From positions 1 to 33,459 of the forward strand of contig JACQPJ010000057.1 in assembly GCA_016207605.1 (NCBI GenBank): a DNA stretch of 33,459 nucleotides, read 5' to 3'. The notes beneath the pieces are model-generated. The model was not told the origin of the DNA. It was given only the letters and a program-made list of their open reading frames with translations, and did not search any database. Both the position numbers and the translations under genes were made by a program. Below, piece after piece: positions 1 to 9,002 of this stretch. Numbering within the stretch: position 1 is the first letter of the stretch; each line of letters opens with the position of its first letter. Source of the stretch: Elusimicrobiota bacterium (GTDB lineage: Bacteria > Elusimicrobiota > Elusimicrobia > UBA1565 > UBA9628).

Positions 1-120
1 CACCGGCTGATCAAGGCGACGTTGTTTCAAAAGCTGAGCCTCATCGACATCCTGAACCTCACGACGCGTCGGCTCAGAAAGATCAGAGACGGCGACCCCC
101 AATTATTGCTCGCCTTCTAA
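1..120 (+). CDS. C-terminal end of an unidentified protein (partial)
   Basis: Frame 1 is open from the window edge to a TAA at 118-120. It encodes 39 residues that begin HRLIKATLFQ and end QLLLAF. Third codon positions are GC-rich like the neighbouring genes, which supports real coding sequence. The piece is basic and mixed hydrophobic, with no motif I recognise, so I assign no function. A promoter and a new gene follow on the same strand, so this is the end of its own transcription unit or leads into the next gene. No clear terminator hairpin follows the stop codon. Confidence 0.6.
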   Translation, partial: HRLIKATLFQKLSLIDILNLTTRRLRKIRDGDPQLLLAF

Positions 121-156
121 GACTTTCTTGGGACAGCTCTGCTTTGGACCTATTTT

Positions 157-183
157 TTGACGCCGCCCGCGGCCTGCTATAAT
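157..183 (+). promoter_or_regulatory. Sigma-70-like promoter of the diiron protein gene
   Basis: A TTGACG -35-like box (157-162) and a perfect extended -10 TGCTATAAT (175-183) are separated by a short 15-bp spacer. The expected transcription start is near 190, which leaves only about 5 nt before the ATG at 195. The mRNA would be nearly leaderless, and no Shine-Dalgarno sequence is present. Confidence 0.7.
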
Positions 184-194
184 TTCGGCGGGAT

Positions 195-1055
195 ATGGCG
201 AGAGCGGCGGCGTTTGATCTGGAGGATTTCCTGGCGCGGTCGCGGGCGCTGGACTTGTCGGGCATCGACTGGAGCCGGGCGCGGGCCGAGCCGCTCTCGG
301 CGGCGGAGCGGCGGATACTGCCCTACTTCATCGACGTCGAGTCGTACACCATCGCCTACCTGCGGGCCCTGCTCAACACCGCGGCCATCCGCGACGCCGA
401 GATCTGCGACTTCCTGGGCTGCTGGCTCTACGAGGAGGCCTATCACGGCCGCGCGCTGGCGCGCTTTCTGCGCGAGGCGGGGCATCCGCTCGATCCGCGA
501 CGGCCCAAGAGCGTGGAGCGGCCGGCCCGCGCGTGGGAGGCCCTCCAGGACGCCGCGGCGTCCGCTTTGTCGCGGGCGTTTGCCCAGGATTTCGTGGCCG
601 TGCACATGACCTGGGGCGCGATCCAGGAGTTGTCCACTTTGAACGGCTACCGGCGGCTGGCGGAGCGGACCGAGAATTCGGCCCTGGCGGAGATCGTTCG
701 GCGCGTCATGCGCGACGAGTCGCGGCACTTCAGCTTCTACTATCACAAGGCCGAGGAGCGCCTTTCGCGCTCGCCGCGGGCGCAAAGGCTGACGGCGTTT
801 CTAGTCAAGCGATTCTGGAAGCCGGTTGGAGCCGGGATCATGCCGCAGGCCGAGATCGACTTCCTGGTCGGCTATCTTTTCTCCGGGCCGCGCGGCCTGG
901 AGGAGGTCCGGCACGTGGACCGCACGATCGCGCGCCTGCCGGGGATGGGGTGGTTCCGGGGCTTGGAGGACTACGTCTCGGCGGCACGGGACAGGCTAGG
1001 CCGCGATCCTGCGGACGCGGCACAGATGCGTCAAGGAAAGGCTCATAGCATCTAG
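195..1055 (+). CDS. Ferritin-like diiron protein, acyl-ACP desaturase-like
   Basis: The 286-residue protein has the ligand pattern of a carboxylate-bridged diiron four-helix bundle. A glutamate in the FIDVES helix (E49) is followed by EAYH (E81, H84), a glutamate in AIQELST (E145) and ESRH (E175, H178). This two-EXXH arrangement is typical of the fatty acid desaturase type 2 and ribonucleotide reductase-like superfamily. A soluble acyl-ACP desaturase or related oxygenase is the best guess, but the substrate cannot be read from sequence. No signal peptide or membrane helix is evident. The ATG is chosen because it lies just after a strong -10 box. The last 12 codons (AQMRQGKAHSI and the stop) are encoded by a 38-bp direct repeat, so the natural C-terminus may have been replaced. 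A DUF554 gene converges on it. Confidence 0.8.
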   Translation: MARAAAFDLEDFLARSRALDLSGIDWSRARAEPLSAAERRILPYFIDVESYTIAYLRALLNTAAIRDAEICDFLGCWLYEEAYHGRALARFLREAGHPLDPRRPKSVERPARAWEALQDAAASALSRAFAQDFVAVHMTWGAIQELSTLNGYRRLAERTENSALAEIVRRVMRDESRHFSFYYHKAEERLSRSPRAQRLTAFLVKRFWKPVGAGIMPQAEIDFLVGYLFSGPRGLEEVRHVDRTIARLPGMGWFRGLEDYVSAARDRLGRDPADAAQMRQGKAHSI

Positions 1056-1111
1056 GCCTCGACCCTTCGGGCTCGGCACAGATGCGTCAAGGAAAGTCTC
1101 ATAGCATCTAG
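1018..1111. repeat. Two 38-bp direct repeats flanking an 18-bp hairpin spacer
   Basis: The sequence CGGCACAGATGCGTCAAGG... occurs at 1018-1055 and again at 1074-1111 with one mismatch (G at 1041, T at 1097). The offset is 56 bp. Each copy carries inverted ends AGATGC...GCATCT. The spacer contains CGACCC-ttc-GGG-c-TCG (1060-1075), a six-pair hairpin with one bulge. Copy 1 supplies the stop codon of the diiron gene (1053-1055). Copy 2 supplies, on the other strand, the TAG that ends the DUF554 gene (1108-1110). There is no T-tract, so it is not a standard intrinsic terminator. It may be a dispersed REP-like element or a tandem duplication at a convergent junction. Confidence 0.85.
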
Positions 1112-1782
1112 CAGCGGGCCAGAACGGCCGCGATCAGGAGCGCCGGCAGGAAGTTGCCCAGCCGGATCTTGGCCAGGCCCAGCACGTTGAGGCCGATGGC
1201 GAAGATCAGCAGGCCGCCGGCCGCGCTTAGGCCGTCCACGACGACGGGCGTCATCCAGGCGCCTAGGCGACCTGCGCAGAGCGTCAGCGTCCCCTGGTAG
1301 AGCAGGACCGAGACCGCCGAGAGCAGGACGCCGGAGCCCAGGCTGGCGGCGGCGGCCAGCGAGGAGATGCCGTCGAGGGCGGCTTTGGCCAGAAGGATGG
1401 AGGAATTCCCTTTTAGGCCGTCCTCGACCGAGCCGATGATCGCCATCGGGCCGACGCAGAACCAGAGGCTCGTGGTGATGAAGCCGGCGGCGAAATTGCC
1501 CTTGTCCTTCTGAGGGACCCAGGCTTGGAGGCGGGCGCCGAAGCGCTCCAGCCGGCCCTCGACGTCGCAGAGCTCGCCGATCAAGCCCCCGAGAGTCATG
1601 GCCGCGAGCAGGACGAGAAAGTTCCCGGCCTTGAGCGCCATCTGCAGCCCCATGATGAGGACGCAGAGCCCGACGGCCTGGAGCAGGATGGATTGGAAGC
1701 GCGGGCTGAACTGCCGGCGGGCCAGCAGGCCGGCCCCCCCTCCAATGAGGATGGCCGCGGCGTTGACGAGAGTTCCCGTCAT
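1108..1782 (-). CDS. DUF554 family integral membrane protein
   Basis: The 224-residue protein begins MTGTLVNAAAILIGGGAGLL and contains several hydrophobic helices with glycine-rich segments typical of DUF554 (YdfK/YqgA-like) proteins. Family hallmarks include the N-terminal GTxxNxxxIxxGGxxG segment and the middle stretch around GFITTSLWFCVGPMAIIGS. Members are about 220-240 residues, so it is full length. The biochemical role of the family is not established; transport has been suggested. The track shows a longer ORF because the frame runs open through gmd. The start used here is the ATG 8 nt after the gmd stop, preceded by GAGGA. The TAG stop lies inside the second copy of the 38-bp repeat. 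It is the last gene of a leftward group. Confidence 0.85.
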   Translation of the reverse strand: MTGTLVNAAAILIGGGAGLLARRQFSPRFQSILLQAVGLCVLIMGLQMALKAGNFLVLLAAMTLGGLIGELCDVEGRLERFGARLQAWVPQKDKGNFAAGFITTSLWFCVGPMAIIGSVEDGLKGNSSILLAKAALDGISSLAAAASLGSGVLLSAVSVLLYQGTLTLCAGRLGAWMTPVVVDGLSAAGGLLIFAIGLNVLGLAKIRLGNFLPALLIAAVLARC

Positions 1783-1790
1783 GGGCGTCC

Positions 1791-2879
1791 TCAGTCCTTG
1801 GAGGGGCGGCGCGACCGAAAGCCGGCGCGCTTGACCAGGGCCTCGCGTTCGGCCAAGACCAGGTCCTCGCGGGCCATCTCGCGCACAAGCTCCTCGAAGC
1901 TCACGCGCGGCTTCCAGCCCAGGATGCGCCGCGCCTTGGCGGCGTCCCCCAGGAGGGACTCGACCTCGGTAGGGCGAAAGTAGCGCGGGTCCACGGCGAT
2001 GAGCGCGCGTCCGGTGCGGGGGTCGACGCCGCGCTCGCCGACGCCGCGGCCGCGCCAGGCCAGCGGCAGGCCGAGCTCCCGCGCGGCGGCCGTCACGAAC
2101 TCGCGTACCGAGCGCTGGCGGCCGGTGGCCGCGACGTAATCGGCAGGATGGTCCTGCTGGAGCATGAGCCACATCATCTCCACGTAGTCGCGGGCGTGGC
2201 CCCAGTCGCGCTTGGCGTCCAGGTTGCCGAGCCAGACGGTCTCCTCGAGGCCCAGCTTGATGCGGGCCAAGCCCCGGGTGATCTTGCGGGTCACGAAGGT
2301 CTCGCCGCGGCGCGGGGACTCGTGGTTGAAGAGGATGCCGTTGCAGGCGTAGAGGCCGTAGGCCTCGCGGTAATTGACGGTGATCCAGTAGGCGTAGAGC
2401 TTGGCCGCGCCGTAGGGGGAGCGCGGGTAGAAGGGCGTGGCCTCGCTCTGCGGCATCTCGACGACCTTGCCGAAGAGCTCGGAGGTGGAGGCCTGATAGA
2501 AGCGCGTCGCCTTGCCCAGGCCCAGCGTGCGGATGGCCTCCAGCAGGCGCAGGGTGCCGACGGCGTCGGTGTTGGCCGTGTACTCGGGCTCCTCGAAGCT
2601 CACGGCGACGTGGCTCTGCGCGGCGAGATTGTAGATCTCTTGGGGACGAACCTTGCCGACCACGTGGAGCAGGCTGGAGGAGTCCGTCATGTCCCCGTGG
2701 TGCAGGATGAAGCGGCGGCGCTTCTCGTGCGGGTCCTGGTAGAGATGGTCGATGCGGTCGGTGTTGTAGAGGGAGGTCCGGCGCTTGAGGCCGTGGACCT
2801 CGTAGCCCTTGGCCAGCAGGAATTCGGCCAGGTAGGACCCGTCCTGGCCGGTGATGCCGGTGATCAGCGCCTTTTTCAT
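1791..2879 (-). CDS. gmd: GDP-mannose 4,6-dehydratase
   Basis: The 362-residue enzyme converts GDP-D-mannose to GDP-4-dehydro-6-deoxy-D-mannose, the first step toward GDP-fucose, GDP-rhamnose and related sugars for glycans. It is a cytosolic extended short-chain dehydrogenase. The N-terminal Rossmann motif [10 protein letters not shown] is diagnostic of Gmd. The catalytic residues are visible as T132 and E134 in STSELFG, and Y156 and K160 in YGAAK. Other family segments such as [18 protein letters not shown] and KITRGLARI are intact. Length is normal. It lies between a small lipoprotein gene and the DUF554 gene. No GDP-fucose synthase gene is adjacent, although an RmlD-like reductase lies 1.4 kb away on the other strand. 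Confidence 0.97.
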   Translation of the reverse strand: MKKALITGITGQDGSYLAEFLLAKGYEVHGLKRRTSLYNTDRIDHLYQDPHEKRRRFILHHGDMTDSSSLLHVVGKVRPQEIYNLAAQSHVAVSFEEPEYTANTDAVGTLRLLEAIRTLGLGKATRFYQASTSELFGKVVEMPQSEATPFYPRSPYGAAKLYAYWITVNYREAYGLYACNGILFNHESPRRGETFVTRKITRGLARIKLGLEETVWLGNLDAKRDWGHARDYVEMMWLMLQQDHPADYVAATGRQRSVREFVTAAARELGLPLAWRGRGVGERGVDPRTGRALIAVDPRYFRPTEVESLLGDAAKARRILGWKPRVSFEELVREMAREDLVLAEREALVKRAGFRSRRPSKD

Positions 2880-2899
2880 CGCTAGGATTCAAGCATAAC

Positions 2900-2918
2900 C
2901 CGGGAGCGCTTGTCCCGG
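2900..2918 (-). other. Inverted repeat between lipoprotein gene and gmd
   Basis: The 43-bp gap holds CCGGGA-gcgcttg-TCCCGG, six-bp arms with a 7-nt loop. It has no T-tract. On the minus strand a TATGCT hexamer follows, 12 nt before the gmd ATG, so the palindrome overlaps the place where a gmd promoter would sit. It could be an operator or an RNA hairpin between cistrons. Confidence 0.4.
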
Positions 2919-2922
2919 ACCG

Positions 2923-3324
2923 TCAACGGGCGGCAGGCAGGAAGTAGGTCGCGCCGGGCGTCAGCGCCGCGGGCGGGGCGGCCGCGGAGGCCACCGTCAC
3001 GCTCCCGGAGGAGACGAGAAGCCAGGGGATCGCGGGAGGCCGCGGGGAGACGGAGAAGAGGAAGACGGCTCCCGTCTCGGCCGTCACCGTCGCGCGGTCG
3101 ATGACGAATTCGGCGGGGCCGGCGTGCACCTCCACGGATGCGTCCGGCACGATGGGAAGAGCCGGATCTCCGGAGGTGACCGTCACCGGCGCGCTCCAGC
3201 CGGAGACCCGGTAGGAAGCGCCGGAGGTCCGGGGGCACAGGGCCCGTGTGCAGGGCCTAGGCGCGGCGCAGCCCGCCAGGACGGCCGCGACGGCGCCGGC
3301 GGCGGTCGCGCGGGCGTGCCGCAT
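2923..3324 (-). CDS. Small secreted lipoprotein, unknown function
   Basis: The 133-residue protein starts with a basic N-terminus, a short hydrophobic stretch and a lipobox VLAGC, so C19 is the predicted lipidated cysteine. The mature part is predicted beta-rich, with alternating segments such as VEVHAGPAEFVIDRATV and VSSGSVTVASA. It vaguely resembles FecR-like or cupin-like sheets, but I cannot assign a family. The chosen ATG overlaps the stop codon of the upstream lytic transglycosylase (TGATG), implying translational coupling. The ORF track extends one codon further to a TTG, which is less likely. The shared operon suggests a cell-envelope role. Confidence 0.75.
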   Translation of the reverse strand: MRHARATAAGAVAAVLAGCAAPRPCTRALCPRTSGASYRVSGWSAPVTVTSGDPALPIVPDASVEVHAGPAEFVIDRATVTAETGAVFLFSVSPRPPAIPWLLVSSGSVTVASAAAPPAALTPGATYFLPAAR

Positions 3325-4202
3325 CAATTCATGATGCCGGACGGGGCCACCGTCTCGGCGAAGGACGGGAGGGCGAGGGCGATCGGGCCGGGGCGGCGCA
3401 GATCGGTGACCTTGGAGCGGTAGAACAGCAGCACCTTGCGCACGTAGGACCGCGTCGAGCGGTACCAGCGGGATCGCGTCAGGAACCTGGGGCCGGCGTG
3501 ATAGGCGGCCACGACGCGCTGGATCACCCAGTGAGGGGCGTCCGTGTAGCGCACGCCGCGCAGATGGAAGCGGCGCCAGGCCCTCTTGAGAAGGTATTGA
3601 AGATAAGCGGTTCCGGCCTTTACCCCCATCTCCGGGTCGTAGAGGGAGTCGGCGGGGACGCCCATCCAGCCGGACGTGGCCGGCATCACCTGCATGAGTC
3701 CCCGTGCGCCGACCGGGGAGGTGGCCTTGCTGCGGAACTCGGATTCGGCGGCCATGATGGACTTGACCAGCCGTGCGTCGACGTGGTAGAAGCGCGCGTA
3801 CTTCAAGATCAGTTCGTCCCAGCGGTCGGTCCAGCGGGGATTGGCCAGAAGGCGGCGAAAGGTCCGGCGATAGGCGGGGCTGGCCTCGGGGACCGGGACG
3901 ACGAGCTCCTGATGGAGCGTTGCCGCGGAGGGGCGGACGCTCACGGCCTCCAGCGGCGCCGGCTCGCGTCGCGCGCGCGCGGGCGCGATCACGGCGGGCT
4001 TCGGGCCGGGCACGGCGCCGGCGCGCGCGCGCGCGGCGTCAAAAATCTGGTTCAGGCGCCCCGCGGGGGCCGCGGCGCCCGCCGGAAACGCCATCGCAAG
4101 CAGCTTCCCTCCGTGCGTCGCCAGCGGGGAGCGCGGCTCCTGGGCCCGAACCGGCAGGGCCAGCATCAGCATGACTGGGATCAAAGCAGTAAGTTGGCGC
4201 AT
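3324..4202 (-). CDS. Secreted SLT-type lytic transglycosylase
   Basis: The 292-residue protein has a signal peptide (MRQLTALIPVMLMLALPVRA) and an N-terminal low-complexity Ala/Arg/Pro region to about residue 100. The C-terminal half is a soluble lytic transglycosylase domain. The domain shows AAESEFRSKATSPVGARGLMQ, with catalytic E153, followed by VMPATSGWMGV and the usual helical repeats. It should cleave peptidoglycan glycan strands between MurNAc and GlcNAc in the periplasm, forming 1,6-anhydro ends. The linker is encoded by two alternating GC tracts that could be slippage-prone. The start is preceded by AAAAGG and by a -10-like box ending 6 nt before the ATG, so the transcript may be leaderless. 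It heads the leftward group with the lipoprotein gene, gmd and DUF554. Confidence 0.9.
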   Translation of the reverse strand: MRQLTALIPVMLMLALPVRAQEPRSPLATHGGKLLAMAFPAGAAAPAGRLNQIFDAARARAGAVPGPKPAVIAPARARREPAPLEAVSVRPSAATLHQELVVPVPEASPAYRRTFRRLLANPRWTDRWDELILKYARFYHVDARLVKSIMAAESEFRSKATSPVGARGLMQVMPATSGWMGVPADSLYDPEMGVKAGTAYLQYLLKRAWRRFHLRGVRYTDAPHWVIQRVVAAYHAGPRFLTRSRWYRSTRSYVRKVLLFYRSKVTDLRRPGPIALALPSFAETVAPSGIMN

Positions 4203-4208
4203 CCTTTT

Positions 4209-4217
4209 ATGATTGCA
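4209..4217 (-). promoter_or_regulatory. Extended -10 for the lytic transglycosylase gene
   Basis: On the minus strand TGCAATCAT ends exactly 6 nt before the ATG at 4202. The hexamer AATCAT matches TATAAT at four of six positions and has the TGn extension. The predicted transcription start coincides with the start codon. Confidence 0.45.
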
Positions 4218-4234
4218 AACTTATAAAAACTTTG

Positions 4235-4257
4235 TCCAGGATTTTTTTGCGCCTGGA
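4235..4257. other. Inverted repeat between divergent promoters
   Basis: TCCAGG (4235-4240) and CCTGGA (4252-4257) form six-bp arms around an 11-nt T-rich loop. The pair lies roughly midway in the 90-bp gap between the lytic transglycosylase and RmlD-like genes, so it could be a shared operator. No known regulator site is recognised. Confidence 0.35.
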
Positions 4258-4277
4258 AGGCGACCGCGGTCTCAGAT

Positions 4278-4286
4278 TGATATGAT
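4278..4286 (+). promoter_or_regulatory. Extended -10 of the RmlD-like gene
   Basis: TGATATGAT is followed by exactly 6 nt (GGTTTC) and then the GTG at 4293, which places the transcription start on the start codon. No convincing -35 box is seen at normal spacing, as expected for an extended -10 promoter. Confidence 0.6.
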
Positions 4287-4292
4287 GGTTTC

Positions 4293-5237
4293 GTGGCGGA
4301 GAAGGTCATGGTCATCGGCGGCACGGGGCTGGTGGGCAACGCCCTGCTTCGCGCCTGGAAGTCCCGGGGCGCGGAGGTCGCGGCGGCCACGTATCATTGC
4401 CACGCCAGCGGGGGCTTCCTTCAGCTCGACATCCAGGACGCGGCGCGGACGCGCGCGCTTCTGCGGGAGCATCGGCCCGCGATTGTCGCCGTCCCCGCGG
4501 CCAACCCGTACGTGGACTACTGCCAGACGCACCCGGAGGAGACTCGCCGGGTCAACGTGGCTGGAACCTTGAACGTCGCTCGGGCCTGCTCGGAGATCGG
4601 CGCCCGGATGATCTTTTATTCCAGCGATTACGTGTTCGACGGGGCCAAAGGCTCCTATATAGAGGAAGACGCGCCCTGCCCCATCAACGAGTACGGCCGC
4701 CAGAAGGCGGATGCCGAGGCCGGGGTCTTGGCCGCCGATCCCCGCAACCTGGTCGTGCGCACCTCGGGCGCCTACGGCTGGCAATGGGAGCCCAAGAACT
4801 TTGTCCTGCAGATCCGGGCCCGTCTGTCCAAAGGCGAGGAGATGCGCGTAGCCGAGGAGGTGCGCTACCATCCCACGTACGTCGAGAACCTGGCCGAGGT
4901 CACGGTCGCCCTGGCCGAGGCGGGAGCGCGGGGAATATTCCATGTCGTGGGCTCCGAGGAGATCGCTCGCTGCGATTTCGCGGCGCGCGTCGCTGCGGTC
5001 TTCGGCTTGGACGGCCGCCTGATCAAGCCGGTGCCGGCCGCGGAGCTGGGCTCCCCTACCCCACGCCCCAAACAGAGCAGCCTGTGCACGGACCGGGTCC
5101 GCGCCGCCATCGGTCTCCCCCTCTTAGACGTGCCGCGGGGCCTGGCCGCGATGCGCGCGATGGAAGGCTCCTGGTGCGAATACGCCAAGGCTTTGCCCGA
5201 CCCGGCCGCCAAGGTAGCGCCGGGCCGGGGAATTTGA
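4293..5237 (+). CDS. RmlD-like NAD(P)-dependent sugar reductase
   Basis: The 314-residue protein is an extended short-chain dehydrogenase of the RmlD substrate-binding family. It has the dinucleotide motif GGTGLVG near the N-terminus, the SSDYVFDG segment typical of dTDP-4-dehydrorhamnose reductase relatives, the catalytic YGRQK (Y134, K138), and a C-terminal RPKQSSLCTDRVRA block. It likely reduces a 4-keto nucleotide sugar. RmlA, RmlB and RmlC are not nearby, so rhamnose synthesis is unproven, and a methionine adenosyltransferase-beta-like role is also possible. The GTG start lies directly at the predicted transcription start, with no Shine-Dalgarno. The stop TGA (5235-5237) is shared with the -10 element of rpsB. 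The last 20 or so residues beyond the domain look unstructured. Confidence 0.85.
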   Translation: MAEKVMVIGGTGLVGNALLRAWKSRGAEVAAATYHCHASGGFLQLDIQDAARTRALLREHRPAIVAVPAANPYVDYCQTHPEETRRVNVAGTLNVARACSEIGARMIFYSSDYVFDGAKGSYIEEDAPCPINEYGRQKADAEAGVLAADPRNLVVRTSGAYGWQWEPKNFVLQIRARLSKGEEMRVAEEVRYHPTYVENLAEVTVALAEAGARGIFHVVGSEEIARCDFAARVAAVFGLDGRLIKPVPAAELGSPTPRPKQSSLCTDRVRAAIGLPLLDVPRGLAAMRAMEGSWCEYAKALPDPAAKVAPGRGI

Positions 5238-5243
5238 TATCAT
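5235..5243 (+). promoter_or_regulatory. Extended -10 of the rpsB operon
   Basis: TGATATCAT uses the upstream TGA stop codon as its TGn extension. The predicted start is near 5250, giving a 33-nt leader that contains the Shine-Dalgarno GGAGGA (5264-5269), 13 nt before the ATG. No -35 box is obvious. The leader is too short for an elaborate S2-binding structure. Confidence 0.55.
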
Positions 5244-5282
5244 CACCCGTCCGCACATTTCCCGGAGGATAGACACCCGCTC

Positions 5283-6089
5283 ATGATCAACGTCTCAATG
5301 AAAGCCATGCTGGAGGCCGGCGTCCATTTCGGCCATCAGACCCGCCGCTGGAACCCGAAGATGTCCCGCTTTATTTTCGGCGAGCGCAACAGCATCCACA
5401 TCATCGATCTTCAGAAGACCGTCAAGGAGCTCAAGAAGGTCGGCCAGTGGGTCCGGGACCAGGCGGCCTTGGGCAAGAGATTCCTGTTCGTCGGCACCAA
5501 AAAGCAGGCCCAGGAGGTCCTCCGTGCGGAAGCGGAGCGCTGCGGCGCCGCCTACGTGTCCGAGAAGTGGCTCGGCGGAGCGCTCACCAATTTCGCGACC
5601 CTGCGCCGCTCGGTCAAGCGCCTGGAGGAGCTGGAGAAGTGGCAGGCGGACGGCATCTTCGCGGTTCTCCCCAAGAAGGAGGTCTCCCGCCTCAACAAGG
5701 AGATGGCCAAGCTTCAGAAGAACCTGTCCGGCCTGCGCGGCCTGGACGCCCTGCCCGACGTGATGTTCGTGATCGACCCCGTCGAGGAGGACCTGGCCGT
5801 GCAGGAGGCGCGCAAGCTGGCCATCCCGATCGTCGCCATCTGCGACACCGACTGCGACCCGGACATGATCGACCACCCCATCCCGGGCAACGACGACGCC
5901 GCGCGCTCGATCAAGCTCTTCTGCGGGCTCGTCGCCGACGCCGTGCTGGAAGGCACGCAGGCGCGCCAGGCCCAGGCCAACGCCCAGTCGGTCGAGGGCG
6001 CCGAGCAGGAGATGCTGGCCGAGGGCGGCCAGGAGCCGGAGGCCGTCGCCGCTGCGGTCGAAGAGCCCCAGCCGCAGGCCGAGGCGTGA
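5283..6089 (+). CDS. rpsB: 30S ribosomal protein S2
   Basis: The 268-residue protein shows S2 signatures: [19 protein letters not shown] near the N-terminus, [10 protein letters not shown], the WLGGALTNF block and PDVMFVIDP. It binds the body-head junction of the 30S subunit and recruits S1 where S1 is present. The C-terminal 45 residues form an Ala/Gln/Glu-rich acidic tail of the kind that varies between phyla. It opens the rpsB-tsf-pyrH-frr string, an arrangement conserved across most bacteria. A GGAGGA Shine-Dalgarno supports the ATG. Confidence 0.98.
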   Translation: MINVSMKAMLEAGVHFGHQTRRWNPKMSRFIFGERNSIHIIDLQKTVKELKKVGQWVRDQAALGKRFLFVGTKKQAQEVLRAEAERCGAAYVSEKWLGGALTNFATLRRSVKRLEELEKWQADGIFAVLPKKEVSRLNKEMAKLQKNLSGLRGLDALPDVMFVIDPVEEDLAVQEARKLAIPIVAICDTDCDPDMIDHPIPGNDDAARSIKLFCGLVADAVLEGTQARQAQANAQSVEGAEQEMLAEGGQEPEAVAAAVEEPQPQAEA

Positions 6090-6091
6090 TC

Positions 6092-7671
<1,580 letters not shown>

Positions 7672-7678
7672 TCCCCCC

Positions 7679-8251
7679 ATGCCCGTCCACGAAGCCGCCC
7701 ACGCCGTGATCTCGCGCATGGAGGAGGCCATGAAGGAGCGCCTGGCCAAGATGGCCAAGGACCTCTCCGTCATGCGCACCGGACGCGCCAACCCCATGGT
7801 GCTGGAATCGGTCAAGGTCGAGTACTACGGCCAGATGGTGCCCTTGAAGCAGGTCGCGGCGGTCTCCGTGCCCGAGGCGCGGGTCATGGAGGTCCGCCCT
7901 TGGGATCCGGGCGTTCTCACCGATCTGGAGAAGGCGCTTCAGAAGGCGGATCTGGGCGCCATGCCCCAGAATGACGGCAAGCTCCTGCGCTTGGCCCTGC
8001 CCGCGATGACCGAGGAGCGGCGCAGGGATTTGGTGAAGGTCCTGCGCAAGCTGGGCGAGGAGTTTCGCATCGCCGTGCGCAACGAGCGCCAGGACGCCGT
8101 CGGCAAGGTCAAGAAATCCTTCCAGGCCAAGGAGATCACGGAGGATGACCTCCGCGGCTTCGAGGCCCGCATCCAGAAGATCACCGACTCCTTCGTGCGG
8201 CAGGTGGACGAGCAGGTCGCCGCCAAGGAGAAGGAAATCCTGACGGTCTGA
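7679..8251 (+). CDS. frr: Ribosome recycling factor
   Basis: The 190-residue protein splits post-termination ribosomes together with EF-G. It shows the conserved SVMRTGRANPMVLESVKVEYYG block, MEVRPWDPGVL, NDGKLLRLALPAMTEERRRDLVK and the helical C-terminal half RIAVRNERQDA. Length is standard. The ATG lies 7 nt after the pyrH stop. It is followed after 2 nt by uppS, so these cistrons are probably cotranscribed. Confidence 0.97.
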   Translation: MPVHEAAHAVISRMEEAMKERLAKMAKDLSVMRTGRANPMVLESVKVEYYGQMVPLKQVAAVSVPEARVMEVRPWDPGVLTDLEKALQKADLGAMPQNDGKLLRLALPAMTEERRRDLVKVLRKLGEEFRIAVRNERQDAVGKVKKSFQAKEITEDDLRGFEARIQKITDSFVRQVDEQVAAKEKEILTV

Positions 8252-8253
8252 CG

Positions 8254-8964
8254 GTGCCGCTCGACTCCGCGCGCGTTCCCCGCCATGTCGCCGTCATCAT
8301 GGACGGCAACGGCCGCTGGGCCGCCCAACGGGGCCTGCCGCGCGTCGCGGGGCACAAGGCCGGCGTGGAGTCCGTTCGCGCGATCGTGCGCGCCGCCGGC
8401 GAGCTGGGAATCCAGGCCCTGACGCTCTACTCCTTCTCGACCGAGAATTGGCTGCGTCCGGCCGCGGAGGTCGGCGAGCTCATGAAGCTTCTTTCATGGG
8501 CTCTCGATAAGGAGACGCTGGAGCTCGACAAGAGCAACGTCCGCCTCGACGCCATCGGGCGTCTGGACGCTCTGCCCAAAACCGTGCAAAAAGAATTGCA
8601 CGCCGCCGTCGAGCGCCTGCAGGAAAACACGGGACTGCGCCTGATCCTGGCCCTCAACTACGGCGGCCGCCAGGAGATCGTCGACGCCGCCAACAAAGCG
8701 ATCGCCTCCGGAACCAGGACGCTTAACGAGGAAGCAATCGCTAAAAACCTCTACACCGCGGACCTCCCCGAGTTGGACCTCATGATCCGCACTTCAGGCG
8801 AGATGCGCATCTCGAACTTTCTTCTTTGGCAGGCCGCTTACGCTGAGCTCCACGTGACCCCCGTCCTCTGGCCCGACTTCCGCAAGGAACACCTGATCGC
8901 CGCCCTCGAGGACTTCCAAAGCCGTGACCGCCGTTTCGGCGGCCTGTCCACTTCGAAGTCTTAA
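8254..8964 (+). CDS. uppS: Undecaprenyl diphosphate synthase (cis-prenyltransferase)
   Basis: The 236-residue enzyme elongates farnesyl diphosphate with isopentenyl diphosphate to make the undecaprenyl carrier for peptidoglycan and other glycans. Family motifs are complete: HVAVIMDGNGRWA with catalytic D17, YSFSTENW, ALNYGGRQEIVDA and RTSGEMRISNFLLWQAAYAEL. It uses a GTG start 2 nt after frr. A role linked to dxr downstream in isoprenoid supply is clear. The following cdsA gene has its own predicted promoter. Confidence 0.96.
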   Translation: MPLDSARVPRHVAVIMDGNGRWAAQRGLPRVAGHKAGVESVRAIVRAAGELGIQALTLYSFSTENWLRPAAEVGELMKLLSWALDKETLELDKSNVRLDAIGRLDALPKTVQKELHAAVERLQENTGLRLILALNYGGRQEIVDAANKAIASGTRTLNEEAIAKNLYTADLPELDLMIRTSGEMRISNFLLWQAAYAELHVTPVLWPDFRKEHLIAALEDFQSRDRRFGGLSTSKS

Positions 8965-8990
8965 CGGCGCGGCGTCCGCAGCGTCTTTTG

Positions 8991-8996
8991 TAGAAT
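8991..8996 (+). promoter_or_regulatory. -10 box directly before cdsA
   Basis: TAGAAT is followed by exactly 6 nt (AGCGGC) and then the GTG start at 9003, so the predicted transcript begins at the start codon. A TG dinucleotide abuts the hexamer but lacks the usual single-base gap. It lies in the 38-nt gap after uppS. Confidence 0.5.
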
Positions 8997-9002
8997 AGCG
9001 GC

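Noticed and set aside
8965-9002. Possible terminator after uppS (GCGG-cgt-CCGC then TTTT)
   Set aside because: The stem is only four bp, separated from a four-T run by several bases, and the T-run is part of the cdsA promoter region.
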